From Loxodes magnus (Eukaryota; Ciliophora; Karyorelictea; Loxodida; Loxodidae), in assembly GCA_946699065.1 (NCBI GenBank), contig CAMPDV010000083.1:62001-126000 (forward strand): DNA of 64,000 nt, in the 5' to 3' direction. Under the pieces are notes generated by a model. The model was given only the letters and a program-made list of their open reading frames with translations, searched no databases and had not been told where the DNA came from. How positions within the stretch are numbered: position 1 is the stretch's first letter; each line of letters starts with the position of its first letter. This document shows positions 23,890 through 35,105 of this stretch, in pieces. The translations under genes and the position numbers were made by a program.

Positions 23890-26800
23890 GTACCACCTTT
23901 ATTTGGATCACCACGGAAGTTAAAGAAACCAAATGTATATGTTAATAATAGGCTAGAAATGATTCTAGCTTCATCTGGTCTCTTTGAATTTCTTGTGCTT
24001 CATCAAGTTCCTCTTCTAGCATATCTAATACCTACTAATTTGAGAGTTCAGGATCAATTTCTTCTAAAAGATCTCTTTAGAGTAATTGAGCGTCAATTAT
24101 TATTTATTAAATTTTTATCTTTTTCGCTTGTTTATTTAATTACATTTCATCTGTATGTCTTTTTTTGTATTTTTTAAGTTTTATTCTATCTATTTGTCAA
24201 ATAAATTTCATTTTCTTTTTTCTACTTTTTATTTTTATTCATTGACTAGCTTTTTGAATATTCAAGTGTGCTTACTTGAGCCAGCTCTATAATCCTTACC
24301 TATTATTTTATTAAAAGGAAGGATTTTGTTTATATATCCCCGTCTTCTTTTTTCTAGTATGCTTTTAATAAAATCTTTAATTCATGCATCTATTGAGCTT
24401 CTCTGATCTATTTGAAAAGACCGAATTCAATTTTCAAATTCAAAATTACCTCAAACTATTTTGAATAAATTTAGTTTGGTCTACATAATATTTATTTAGG
24501 TTTAATTTTGTTCTATCGTATTTAATTTTTATTACAATTCTTCTCTTTCTTATTAATATTATTCGCATATCTCAATTATATGGGCCTCATCCTCTATCCC
24601 ATTTCTGCACATATTACATATGTTATTTTCTATTAAATGCCTTACTTTCATTGTCTGTGCTGCACCGCTACATTTGGCTCTTAATCTGAATAGATAACAA
24701 ATTTCTTATTTTCTATGCTTATTATATCTTAGGTAATTTGGAGGACCTTTTATAAAGGATTCAAGTCATTGGCTTCTATAAATAAAGGTTGTTGTCATGT
24801 TTTCCATGCGAGTTAAAGCCTCTACTTTATTATGGAATTTTATAGCATCATTTATTATTATTATTATTTTTATTTTTTAACCATTTCACTCGTCTTGCAT
24901 TAAAATTTGATCGTTTAATCGTAGTTTTTCTAGCACTTTTTATGAGAAGATTTCAAATAAAAAGTTTTTTTATTTTGTGATTTAGCACATTCAACCATCC
25001 ATAGTTGTTTCCGAGTTTAGGAGTAATTTTCGTCTGAAAATCAGCATACGTTATCATAAATAGTATTACATTTTAGTAAATTGTAATTCATTTTCAAGTA
25101 TCTTGTTTTGAATACAGAATGGAGCATCTATTATTGCTCTAAGAGATCTTCGTTGAATTATTTCTAGTTTCTCTAGAATACCTTGTCCTATGATTTCTTC
25201 TATAAATGGAATGCATTAACTTCCATATCCAAAAATTTAGTTTACAAAGGCTTTTAGTATAATCTATGCATTATAGGGGTGATACCTTTTTATATTGTGA
25301 TCTTGTTTAAGATTCATGCTTGTGTTTTTTGACATTCAGAGATTCTAGATTCTAAGTGCTTTTCAAAAGATATTTCTTCCTGTAATCAATGTCCAAGATA
25401 TTTAAAAGTTTTCACCCTTTCTATTTGCATTCCATCTATATTTATTATTGTTTAGTTTTTTATACTATTTCCATTTCATAGTATTCATTTCGTTTTATCT
25501 GCTATTTACATTTTGTATTTTTTAGATCATGCCGTTAGAATATCACTTAGTTCTTGTATTTGTTCTGGCTGAACTATGCATGTTATATCATCTGCGTAAG
25601 CCAACGTACCACAATATCTTTGCCTTATACAGTATTCTGTTTCGAGTTCCATTGTTATTCCGATCTATTTTTATCTTAATTCTTTTAAAAGTATATTTAT
25701 TATAATATTAAAAAGATTAGGGGAGCATGTACATCCTTATTTAACTCCTTTCTCCGTTTCAAACTTATCTGATATAAGATCATTTATTTTCAATTTGATG
25801 TCCTCTTCTCTATATATTTCTGCTTGTAATTTTATTAGTTTTTCTGGGACCTCGATTTCATTTAGGGAATGTCATATATCTGATCTTATTACAGAGTCGA
25901 ATGCTTTCTTAATATCAATAAGTATTACTACTACTTCTGTGTTGCTTTAGTAGAGCCATTCTTATATTGTCCTTATATTGAAGATTTGCTGGGCGCAAGA
26001 TTTACTTGGTTTAAACCCATATTATAATTCATCATCCTGTCGTATTAAATATGAATTTAGTTATTCAAATATTCATATGTCTATAATTTTTAAGATATGG
26101 TTAATAAGAGAAATGGGTCGATAATTCATTGGATCATTTGAGTTTCCTTTTTTGTGTATAAGTACTATGTATGATTCTTTGATTTTTTTAGGAATAGTTC
26201 CTATCTCTAATATTTTTTTAACTAGTTAGGCAATTACCATTATCAATTACTTCCCTCCTGAGATAATTGTACCTGCTTATATTTGGTCAGGCCCGGCTGC
26301 TTTTCATTGGGCTAGTTTTCTGATGCATTATTCTATATCAGTAATCTTGATTTCTATTGATTGCTAATTTTTGAATTAGTTTGGTAGATTGTTGTTTCCA
26401 TTCTTATAAAGATTTTCTCAACTTATTTTGAAATGTTGAATGTCTTCTTCATTTACTAATGTTCATGGTGCTATTTTCCCTCTTTTAAATCATCTCCTTA
26501 ATCCTTTTCATGTGTCATTAAGGTTCCCCTTATTGATTTTGTCGAGAAAAATATTGAATTAGTTTTTGCAGTCTTATTTCATATGTAATGTATATTTGAG
26601 CCTAAGTTCCTATCTTAGTTTAATTTCACGAATTGTTTCTAGCTCGCCTTGTCTTATTAATTGCTTTACTTTTTTTGCTTAGCTTTTGAATCTTTTCCTT
26701 GCTTACTTCGTTTCATCTGAGTAATAATATTTTCTTGCTGTTTAGGTAGTGTGACCACATACTAAGACTGCGTTTTAATAGATTTTTTCTTATCATTTGA

Positions 26801-27865
26801 CATAAAATTCTTCAGTGCTTAGATGTGAGAATTGATTTATGTCTGTTTCCTCAAACTATTTCTGAAATTTTTCTTAGACCAATTCTTGTTGGAGTTTTAT
26901 AAATCAAATTCTCTTTTTCTATATATATTCACGACTTTTTTTAACTATTTGTAATATTAATCTTCCAGGTTGATGATCTCCTATTGTTCTGCGTTGGTAA
27001 AATTAAGTGTTAATGATATTGGGTGATATAAATGAATCTGTTAAGAAATAGTCAATTTTGAATTTGCTTCTACCTTAAATTGTGATGTATGTTGGATCTT
27101 GTATTGGATCTTTGCATGTCAGATCAAATTCTTGCATAAAATTTAGTAAATGTTACCCTGCTATATTTAGTTCATTTGGTAGAAATTATGGTATGTGAGC
27201 ATTGAAATCACCCACACTATTATTTGAAGTCCTAGGCCGATTGCTGTGTGTACAAATTGTCGTAATCCGTCATAGAAAATATCCAGTTGTGCTTACTCTT
27301 AGGTTGTCGGAGCATAAATGCTTATTAATGCTAATCTGCTATCTAGATTTATACCTATTATACGACTGCCCTGGTATAATTCTATTTAGTTGAGACCCTC
27401 TATTTCTATTTCTATTTCTTTTACTCTATCTAGTTATTTTTCTCTGATACAGAGTGGTACTCCTTTACTATGATTTGTGTCTAACTTTATACACGCTCTG
27501 TATCCAAATAGTTGTGGCATATCTAAGAATTACGCTACATGTATTTCTTATAACGCCATAATATCTATCATTTTTTCTTCCATAAACTTTAGTAGTTAAG
27601 CTTTGTTTGATCTTATTCCTCTTATATTGGAGGTGCCTAAATTTATTCTTTCTCATTCTATTTGAGAAGAGTTATCTATTGAGTTTATTTGGGTATGGCT
27701 GATTTAATCTTAATCTTGTTCTATATTAGATTAGTCGCCTGAGATATTGATTTTTGGTGCTATTACTTGTTCAACTTTTTGTAGGTTATTTTGTGAAATT
27801 ATTTGTTAAGATTTAAATCCATAGTCTTCAAGAGTTTTATTCTTTTTTTAAATTCAAGTATATGC
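23890..27865 (-). CDS. LINE family B ORF2: AP endonuclease and reverse transcriptase
   Basis: Second ORF of a non-LTR retrotransposon. It starts upstream of NLGTSNIRGIRSNKAQLLKF near 27640, an AP-endonuclease N-terminus that includes DIMALQEIH. The GDFNAHIP motif near 27200 is in a shifted frame. The reverse transcriptase shows AAGPDQI (26300), KGNSNDPMNYRPISLIN (26130), ILIDIKKAFDSV (25900), GVKQGCTCSPNLF (25735) and the catalytic LAYADDITCIV (25587-25598), then YLGHWLQEE near 25370. A C-terminal Cys-His motif (CNMCRNGIEDEAHIIEIC) lies near 24600 and an acidic tail near 24000. TAA encodes the Gln of KQG and TGA encodes Trp in YLGHW. Frame changes near 27215 and 25240 suggest this copy is inactive. 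Plus-strand ORFs at 23887, 27202 and 28777 are shadows of this element. Confidence 0.9.
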
Positions 27866-29175
27866 TTTCTGTCGAGATTATTACTGATTAGTTCTTTAGT
27901 TTCATCAGTGTTTTGGAGTTCAGCTTTGGTTTTCTATGTGTTTTTTAAGTGAGATATTTCTTTTATCTTACAACTTATGTTATTTATTCTTGTAGTTATA
28001 TATCACTCTTCTTACCATTTTTCGTCAGCTTTAGAAGTTTGTCTTGCATTATAAAGCTTGTACTAGAAGCTCATGAGATTAGAAATAATTCATTTTGTTT
28101 AAAATTAGGAATATTATTTTATTGATTATTGAGGAAATTACTTAGGATTCTCTTACATAACTTGTTCTTCTTTTTTAATTCCTATTTTTGCTTCTTCTTT
28201 CACATCCTGCAAAGAATTGCTACTTAGCTCAATCTACATCACATTGTTCTGAAGATTTTCTGCATCCTTTATAATTGCTTAGATTGATTCCCTTCTTTTA
28301 CACTGATATGTACTATGCCCTACTACTTAGCAGTTCTCGCATTTTCATATAGCTGGGTGATTTAGTCTAACCGTCTTGTCCAGAATTTTTATTGAGTTTG
28401 GGATTTTCTAAGTGTCTTCTTGTCTTTCAAGTTGCAAGTATACAGTTATTTTGCCATTTAATCAGGTTGTATTTTCGTAGGTATTAATGACCGTTTAGAT
28501 AATTTTACCAAATTTTGTTAGCTGTACTTCCATTTGGGCCGTTGTTAAGTCAATATCTAGGTTATAGTGCACTGGGTAGTTTGAGTAGTTTTAATATTAG
28601 TCTATATTTCTTTTTTCAATTGGTATAACCAACGTCTTATATTTCCATTTTGTTTTTTGTCCAAACTGTTCATATGCTTCTGAGTTTTTAAATGCTATAA
28701 GTACTATTCCTGTTTGTAGGACTTAAACCCTTGCAATGTTTTAATCGTAATTCTATTTCAGTTATTTAAACAATTCTTGGATTGCTTCATCTTATCCGAT
28801 AATTTAATTATTTATGTTTTGATTGCCGTATGCCTGTTAAAGGTAGGAGTTAAAGTAGGTGACTCCTATTCATTTGGAGAAGTTTTACTGAGCATTTTCA
28901 TGCACAGTTTGCAGATGCTATTGCTTTTTCGTGCCTACTATTTGGACAATTTCTTCATATTCATTCTTTTGTACTGTTGCTAGAGCCGTTAGTTTCTGCC
29001 TATATTGTCTCTTGTTTTTTTTGGTTATAGATTTGTTGTTGTCTTTCCATTTCTCCTTATAGTGTTTTGTTTACTTTCAGAAGTAATACTATTTTTTAGT
29101 GCTTTAGTAAATTATAGTTTCCAGCGTATTTTTGGGGTGAGATGAGAAGGCTCCTTCATGTCTTTGGCTGTTCAT
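27850..29175 (-). CDS. LINE family B ORF1: RNA-binding protein with CCHC zinc knuckle
   Basis: ATG 29175 (NSQRHEGAFSSHPKNTLE) opens a protein with a basic N-terminus and a globular middle (QELFKQLKQNYD, GIVLIAFKNSEAYEQF, PVHYNLDIDLTTAQMEVQL) of the size and kind expected for the RRM-like fold of LINE ORF1 proteins. At 28300-28341 it has a zinc knuckle C-x2-C-x4-H-x4-C (CENCQVVGHSTYQC), then a charged C-terminus. Such proteins coat the element RNA and help strand transfer. The ORF2 reading begins in a different frame near 27860, so the two ORFs abut or overlap there. ORF1 itself is uninterrupted down to about 28090; beyond that the reading is less certain. The element's 5' end lies about 200 bp from the head-to-head RING gene. 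Confidence 0.85.
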
Positions 29176-29283
29176 TATTATCTACTGCCGATTTGAGCGA
29201 CATGCGAAGGCAGAGGATAGTTTTCAAATTACTAAGATCCATTTAAAAAATAATTATATTATAATATTTTATTCATCTTTTTT

Positions 29284-29320
29284 TCTTTTATTATTATTAT
29301 TATTATTATTATTTAACGTA
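29284..29320. repeat. (TTA)n microsatellite
   Basis: About ten TTA/ATT units between the 5' end of LINE B and the start of the RING gene. It resembles the tails of ORF1-only elements in this window, so it may mark an old insertion; no element body is visible next to it. Confidence 0.8.
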
Positions 29321-29380
29321 TATATACGTGGATTTTGTTTAAAAGGAAATTTTTTTTAAAAATTAATAATGTAATCTGAA

Positions 29381-30436
29381 ATGTCCTAGACTGCTAAATG
29401 TCTTTAGTGTCAAGGAGATTTTAATGGGTAGATGAAAATCCCAATTTCATTACCTTGCAAACACAACATATGTTATACCTGCGTCACTGATTAGTTTTAG
29501 AAAAGTTAGGCAATCACATGTGTTATTTAAAATTGCTAAAAAGTTCATAAGGTTCATCCTATGAATTTACAATAAGACATTTAGTTACTCAAGCGTCTTG
29601 AACAAAAGAACTTCATGGGAAATATAACGATGTTATAGAATCAATCGTCAAGCGTACGTAAAGCTTAAACTTAATTGGCTAATGTCTAAAATAAGTTCAT
29701 CTAGTAGTTGATAAAGTACGTGAGTACTTATTTGTTTAAGGAAAATATCAGCTTGCAAAGACAGTTGATTTAGCAGGATAAGTAAATCTAAGAATAGTTG
29801 AGGTTTTTCAAAATCTAGAAATAGATGATGGACAAAAAAGGAAGCAGCTAGTAGTAGATCATTTATTAAGAATTTCCATAGAATGAGCAATAAGTTTCCA
29901 AGTTGATAGCTGATGTTTAAAAAATCATCTAGAAGAACAATCAGGTATCGGTTAAAGTTTTTGAGGAATTAGACTCTTGCAAGCTTAATCTTACTTAAGT
30001 GATCTAGGAAAATAATTACTTGAAGAATGAGATATAAAAGTTGAGTACTTAAATCTAAAGTCAATAATAGCAGTTATCATCTATGCAAGTTAAGTAAATC
30101 GAATAGTAACAAGTAAAGCCTTAAGTGATGTAGACTAAATAAATTCAATAACCTGAAAATATCACTTAGTAGGCTAAGCTTTAGGAAATCTAGATAACTA
30201 TTGTATCGCCAAACAATAAAACGGTATCGTTATCAGTAAAATAAGAGACTACTATCGGTTAGATAAAGCAATAGATCTAAGATTAAACTAAGTTAATACC
30301 GAACGGTTTGAGTATCGTTAAGAATAAGGTTATCTTGGATGACGGTTAATCAGTAGCGAGTTAAAATTTGTTGAATGGTGAGAGGTTGCAAATGGAATTT
30401 AGTAAGTTCAAATTTAATTTTCTTACAATAATATAG
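29381..30436 (+). CDS. RING finger, coiled-coil, ubiquitin-like domain protein (putative E3 ligase)
   Basis: Read with TAR=Gln. ATG 29381 starts a RING-type zinc site: C-x2-C (KCLQCQGD), then SLPCKHNICYTCVTD (C-x-H-x2-C-x2-C) and a last Cys pair in TCVIQNC, with KVHKVHP after it, all within residues 7-60. A long Gln-rich coiled coil follows (residues about 60-265: NISLQRQLIQQDKQIQEQL, IQENNYLKNEIQKLSTQI). The C-terminus (residues about 268-345, 30183-30412) matches a ubiquitin-like fold: ITIVSPNNKTVSLSVKQETT, IGQIKQQIQ, PNGLSIVKNKVILDDG, LLNGERLQMEF. RING proteins transfer ubiquitin; pairing RING and coiled coil with a ubiquitin-like tail suggests a TRIM-like ligase with proteasome or ubiquitin-receptor binding, which is inference. 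TAG 30434 is given as the end, but if only TGA stops here, the frame runs to TGA 30746. There are no frame breaks. Confidence 0.85.
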
Positions 30437-30473
30437 ACAGTAAATAGATTTTATAACTTTAATAAAGAGAAAG

Positions 30474-31220
30474 GTGAGTTTAAGATTTACTTTAATTAAA
30501 AGGATGTAAGTCTTAAATAATTATAATTATAGGGGGTAAGGATTAAGTATAATATTTAGATGGTAAGTTAGTATTTAATAATGATTTAGAACGTAAGTTT
30601 CATTTTAAATGTTTCGCAATAAGGGTGTAAGTTTCATTTCAAATGTTTCGTAATAAGATTGTAAGTTTCATTTTAATAATTATCACTTAATTTAGGTAAG
30701 TTAAAATTTAATATGAAAATGAAGAATGTAAGTTAAAGTTTAAGGTGAAAATGAAGTTGGTAAGTTAAAGTTTAAGGTAAAAATGAAGATTGTAAGTTAA
30801 AGTTTAAGGTGAAAATGAAGGGAGTAAGTTAAAGTTTAAGGTGAAAATGAAGAATGTAAGTTAAAGTTTAAGGTGAAAATGAAGAATGTAAGTTAAAGTT
30901 TAAGGTGAAAATGAAGTTGGTAAGTTAAAGTTTAAGGTGAAAATGAAGATGGTGAGTTAAAGTTTAAGGTGAAAATGAAGAAAGTAAGTTATAGTTTAAG
31001 GTGAAAATGAAGAATGTAAGTTAAAGTTTAAGGTTACATTTAGAAGGTAATGTTCTATTTTAGTATGTAAGTATTTTTTTAAATATTTTATTTTCAGATC
31101 GTAAAGGGTTTAATATTGATTTAGTTGGTAAGTGTAATTTTATTGTTAATAAAGAATGTAAGTTATTTTAACATTATAAGGGGGTAAGGAGGTTTTTAAG
31201 GAAATATTAGGATGTAAGGG
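30474..31220. repeat. Ladder of GTAAG motifs with 27-35 bp period
   Basis: The pentamer GTAAG (or GTGAG) recurs about every 32 bases starting at 30474, 30506, 30536, 30563, 30593, 30627, 30661 and 30696. It then recurs in the regular 32-bp minisatellite to 31016, and again near 31047, 31077, 31101, 31128, 31158, 31184 and 31214 (a few read GTAAT/GTAAA). Between the motifs the sequence varies except inside the minisatellite. The array begins about 40 bases after the RING-UBL coding region. Confidence 0.9.
30696..31036. repeat. 32-bp minisatellite, ten units plus a partial
   Basis: Near-identical direct repeats with the unit GTAAGTTAAAGTTTAAGG followed by TGAAAATGAAGAAT, at 30696, 30728, 30760 and every 32 bases to 31016. 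Units differ at one or two positions (for example GGTAAA for GGTGAA, or ATTGTAAG at the junction). Confidence 0.95.
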
Positions 31221-32168
31221 ATAATACTATGTTATGTAGTGATGAGTTGAGAGTGAAGGACTTTACGAACAAATTAAAACTTTACTTAATTAAGAATTAA
31301 AAAATATTTATAATTATTATTTTCTAACATAGGTTAAGTGGTGCGTATACTATAGAGTAGGTATATAAGTATTTATAAGTTTACTCTATAAGTAAGTGCT
31401 TTTTTAGTGATAATAATTTATATGAGTTTACAATTATTAGATAGTTTCTAAGTATTTAGATATTATGTTATTTTATGTTTGTTTAAAATTTAGAAGTAGG
31501 GTTAATCTTAAGATATAGTTAAATAGTAGTTTAGAGAGTTAAAGTAATAAATAAATTTTGTAAAATGACTGTGTTGTAGGTGAGTATAGGTTTATAAAGT
31601 TTGTGTTTAATATTAATAAAAGTGTATATATTATGTTTTAAAATTTTATTTCTTAAGTTTTATGTAAGTATGCAACATTTAAATTATTTAAGTTAGAATT
31701 ATATTATATATTTTAGAATGTGGTTATTAAGATAATATTAAAAGAGTTTTCAGAATTGTAGTTTAAAATTTTAGGAATATTTGACAAATAAAAAATTTGT
31801 ATTTGAAATTTTTTTAAGGGAGAATATTTTTTTAATTTTTATTTAGTTGTTTATTTTTTTTTTTTTAGAATTAAATTTCAAAATTTTCTATGAATTAAGT
31901 TTTTTTTTTAAGACATTTAAAAATTTTCTTTTCGAAAAAATTTGAATTTTAGATTTAGAATTTTTTTAGATTTTGTTCTATTAGAAAGTTTTTTTTTAAT
32001 CAAAGTAACACGTTAAAAAATTAAAAAGGTAAATTTTGAGAGTGTCTGAGTATAATTTTGTTTATATTATGTTAATTATTTTATTTTTTTATTGCATTTG
32101 TGTTTTTACTATTTTTATTCTTTAAATTTGTATTTCAGGTATCAGAATTTGGCAAAAATTTATATTTG

Positions 32169-32213
32169 TTTTTGCTCAGCGTTTTGCACTACAAGAGATT
32201 TTTTGGGACGGAC
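32169..32213 (+). repeat. Dispersed motif, copy 1
   Basis: TTTTTGCTCAGCGTTTTGC followed by ACTACAAGAGATTTTTTGGGA. A diverged copy lies 430 bp downstream. It stands out from the A/T-run background by its G+C content. Confidence 0.75.
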
Positions 32214-32598
32214 CAACCTTGCGTGAATCGGAATAAAATTTTTTGAATGGGAATAAGGGCAATGTAAAAAGTAAAAAGGTATTTTTATTGATATTTTTTA
32301 ATAAAAACTGAATAATGTGTAAATGATTTTTTTATTTAAATAGTTTTTCAAAAGGAAAAACGGAATAAAGTCATTTTAGGACAAAAGGTTGTAGAAAAAA
32401 GTTTTAATAAGCAGCTCAAAATTAAAAAAAAGCCCAATTTTTTTAATTAAAAAAAACGTTTTTTTTTTGGATTCAGTCTATTTTTTTTCATTACAAAGCT
32501 ATTTTTTTTCGGATTTATATAAAAAGCAAAGCTTCATTTTTTTGACATAAATTCAAAAAAGATATAAGTTAAAAAAAGAAAAAATTTTATTTTTGTTT

Positions 32599-32641
32599 TT
32601 TTGCTCAGCTTTTTACACTGCAAGAGATTTTCGGGAAGGAA
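32599..32641 (+). repeat. Dispersed motif, copy 2
   Basis: TTTTGCTCAGCTTTTTACAC followed by TGCAAGAGATTTTCGGGA, aligned to the copy at 32169 with a few substitutions and one indel. Confidence 0.75.
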
Positions 32642-34257
32642 TAAATCTTTTTCAAAAATTTTTATGTCTGTAAATATTCTTATCTAAGAAAATCATTTAA
32701 AATTTAAATTTTTTTTAGAAAAGATGAAAAATAAAGATTTTTTTTATCGTTTTAAATTTCTTACTTGTTTTTTTTTACAAACAACTTAAAAGATAAAAAA
32801 AATATTTAGAAGGTTGATAAATATTAACAAAAAATGCAATTTTTAGCATAATAATCTTAAAAAACATCTAGAATAATGTTCAGGGAGTTTTAAATTTACA
32901 TAAAATATATTTTGCTTCCCTAATTTTAAAAAGAATTCGAATGAGAAATAATAATATTCTTATATATATATTTTTTTAATAAATTAAGATTTAGTTTTAA
33001 AAAAATACGTACTCTGTTTTTGAAAATAAAAAAAAATAAAAAATTATAAAATTTAAAAGATTTAATAATTAAGTAAATAGAAAAAACTATATCTGAAAAA
33101 GAAGTTAAAAACTAAAGCATAAAAAATCTGAACCTATCTAAAATAAAAATATTGCTCTTACTTAAAAATTGAAAATTTTCAGAACTAAATACAAAAAGAA
33201 CTTTATATCGAAAATAAAAAATAAAACAAAATTAGAATCTTAGTTGAAGTAAAAATAAAGACATTAGTTGTTATATATATAGCTATTTAAAAATAAGATT
33301 TTGTTAATCTTAAAAACGCTTAGAACATTTTAGATATAGTTACCTTAAAAAAATAGTTTTTTAAATTCGTCATAAAAAAATTAACATTTAACTATAAACC
33401 ACTAAGTTAAAGGTAAAAAATCTAAGCGCCCTGAATTTAATTGAAATTTTTCATTAAAATATAATGTATCTTAATTAAATCTATTATATCTAATATATTA
33501 TAAAACATCGTTAAATATTTAAATTTACTTTATTCTCAAAACAAATAAATTACTTAATAAAATGTTCTAAATTTCTTATAATGGACTTAGATGAGAGTAA
33601 CATATTAAAAATCCTAAATGTAATAGAAACTATTGATTTAATCATAGTTTAAGCATAAAATTATTTTAATTTAATCTTTCATAAAAAATAATATATCTAT
33701 TTTTGATAAAGGTAGATTAATAGAAGAAAATTAGTTCACAGTTAAATTCTCTAAGGTAAATATTTAATAATCTTTTTATCTTTTAATCAAGATTCTTATG
33801 TACTAAATTTTTACAATTTAAATATTTGACTGAAATATAAATTCCAATTTATTTATAAAAGTCTTACTCTACTACTGTAATGTTTTAAAACTTAATAGAG
33901 ACATATAATTAAAAAAATTATCAAATAAAATCTTTAAATTCAATATAAACTTTAAACTATAATTAAAAAAGGCAATCAATGAATATTCATAGGAAATTTT
34001 ATTAACATTTAATTAATCAGAAGTACATTTTTTATAATAATAATTTATGTATTCTTTTTATCGAATAGTATTACAGAAATATTAATAATGAAAACATAAC
34101 CTCGAAAAGTATTTTCTCATATTAATTTTATAAATTTATTTAAAATAGCTATAAATAAATATTATTAAATCATAAATAAAACATTTAATTAATACTATCT
34201 AAAATATTATTAAACTCATTTTAAATAAATTTAATAGTAGTAATAAAAAAAAAAAAG

Positions 34258-35105
34258 ATGGAGCAGAACATTAGATTAAATAAAAATCAAATAAGAAATG
34301 CTCGGAAAAAGGCTGCTTAAGTTCTTCGATAAAAAGCAAAACAATAAGAAGAATCAAGTTCCGACTCATAAGGTAAAATAATGATCGGAACTTTGCAAGC
34401 TGAGGAATTTAAATCAGATATTTCAGAGGAACTACGACAAAAGATCGAACAAATGTAAAAAATTATATCCCGATACGAAGAAACAATATATAATTAAGAC
34501 TTATTAATACGGGAACTTACAACAAACATTGACGTGCAAAATAATGAAATGGAAATCCTTAAGAATCAGCTAATAGAAAACAAGGTAATAACGGAAGAAC
34601 AACTTTGAATGTAATCGCAATAAAAATCTTAACGTACATCAAAGATGGAAATTGAAAAAACTTTCACTCCATTATAAAGTGTTTAAGAACAGAAAGAAAT
34701 TAGATATGATAATAACTTAATTAAAAGACTAGAAAATATTGAAAATAAGCTATTTAAAAAACATATTAGTCAAAAGAAGATTAAAAAATAATGTTGATAT
34801 TGCCAATCCAATTACCACTTATTAAGAAGATGCTGAGAATGAAAAAAATTAAATGAAAAGGTATAATAAAGAACATGAAGAGCATTGAATTTTCTATGGA
34901 TAACTCCAACAGGAATATACAAATAAAAACTGCCTATGCGCTCTTTTGAAAGCAATCAGTGGTAACCATCCACATAAAAAAAATGGTCGCGGTATCCATC
35001 CGAGTCAAAAAAATGGCGGCAGGAACTGGTTGAAAGTCCAGAATATGCCAAAACATTTTTTTAACATTTAGTTTACTATTATTATTATTATTATTAATAG
35101 TAGTA
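34258..35105 (+). mobile_element. ORF1-only retroelement: coiled coil plus CCHC, (TTA)n tail
   Basis: ATG 34258 opens an uninterrupted frame of about 265 codons. It has a basic N-terminus (QIRNARKKAAQVLRQKAKQ), a long coiled coil (SEELRQKIEQMQKIISRYEE, VQNNEMEILKNQL) and a second helix. The zinc knuckle CWYCQSNYHLLRRC (C-x2-C-x4-H-x4-C) is at 34792-34833. A C-terminal Trp repeat follows (QWQPSTQKKWSRYPSESKKW). Both TGG and TGA encode Trp, including the Trp inside the knuckle. The frame passes TTTTTTTAA at about 35062 and then TTTAGTTTACTAT joined to (TTA)n at 35081-35100, a 3' end shared with the copies at 9588 and 63.4 kb. No reverse transcriptase is present, so it would depend on a LINE for movement. 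The stop codon is uncertain. This is the most intact copy in the window. Confidence 0.8.

Larger units (their letters stand above)
31221..34257. other. Homopolymer-rich region without supported genes
   Basis: Long T and A runs dominate, especially 31780-32030 and 32400-33050. The only recurrent feature I see is the 40-base motif at 32169 and 32599, listed separately. No tRNA or protein motif found. Confidence 0.4.

Noticed and set aside
23887-24177. 96-codon plus-strand ORF
   Set aside because: Antisense to the acidic C-terminal tail of LINE B ORF2.
24845-24875. (ATT)n run as a retroelement tail inside 24.8 kb
   Set aside because: It encodes an Ile run within the continuous LINE B ORF2 reading.
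30436-31220. CRISPR-like array at the 32-bp repeats
   Set aside because: Units are contiguous with no unique spacers, there is no leader or cas gene, and the context is eukaryotic.
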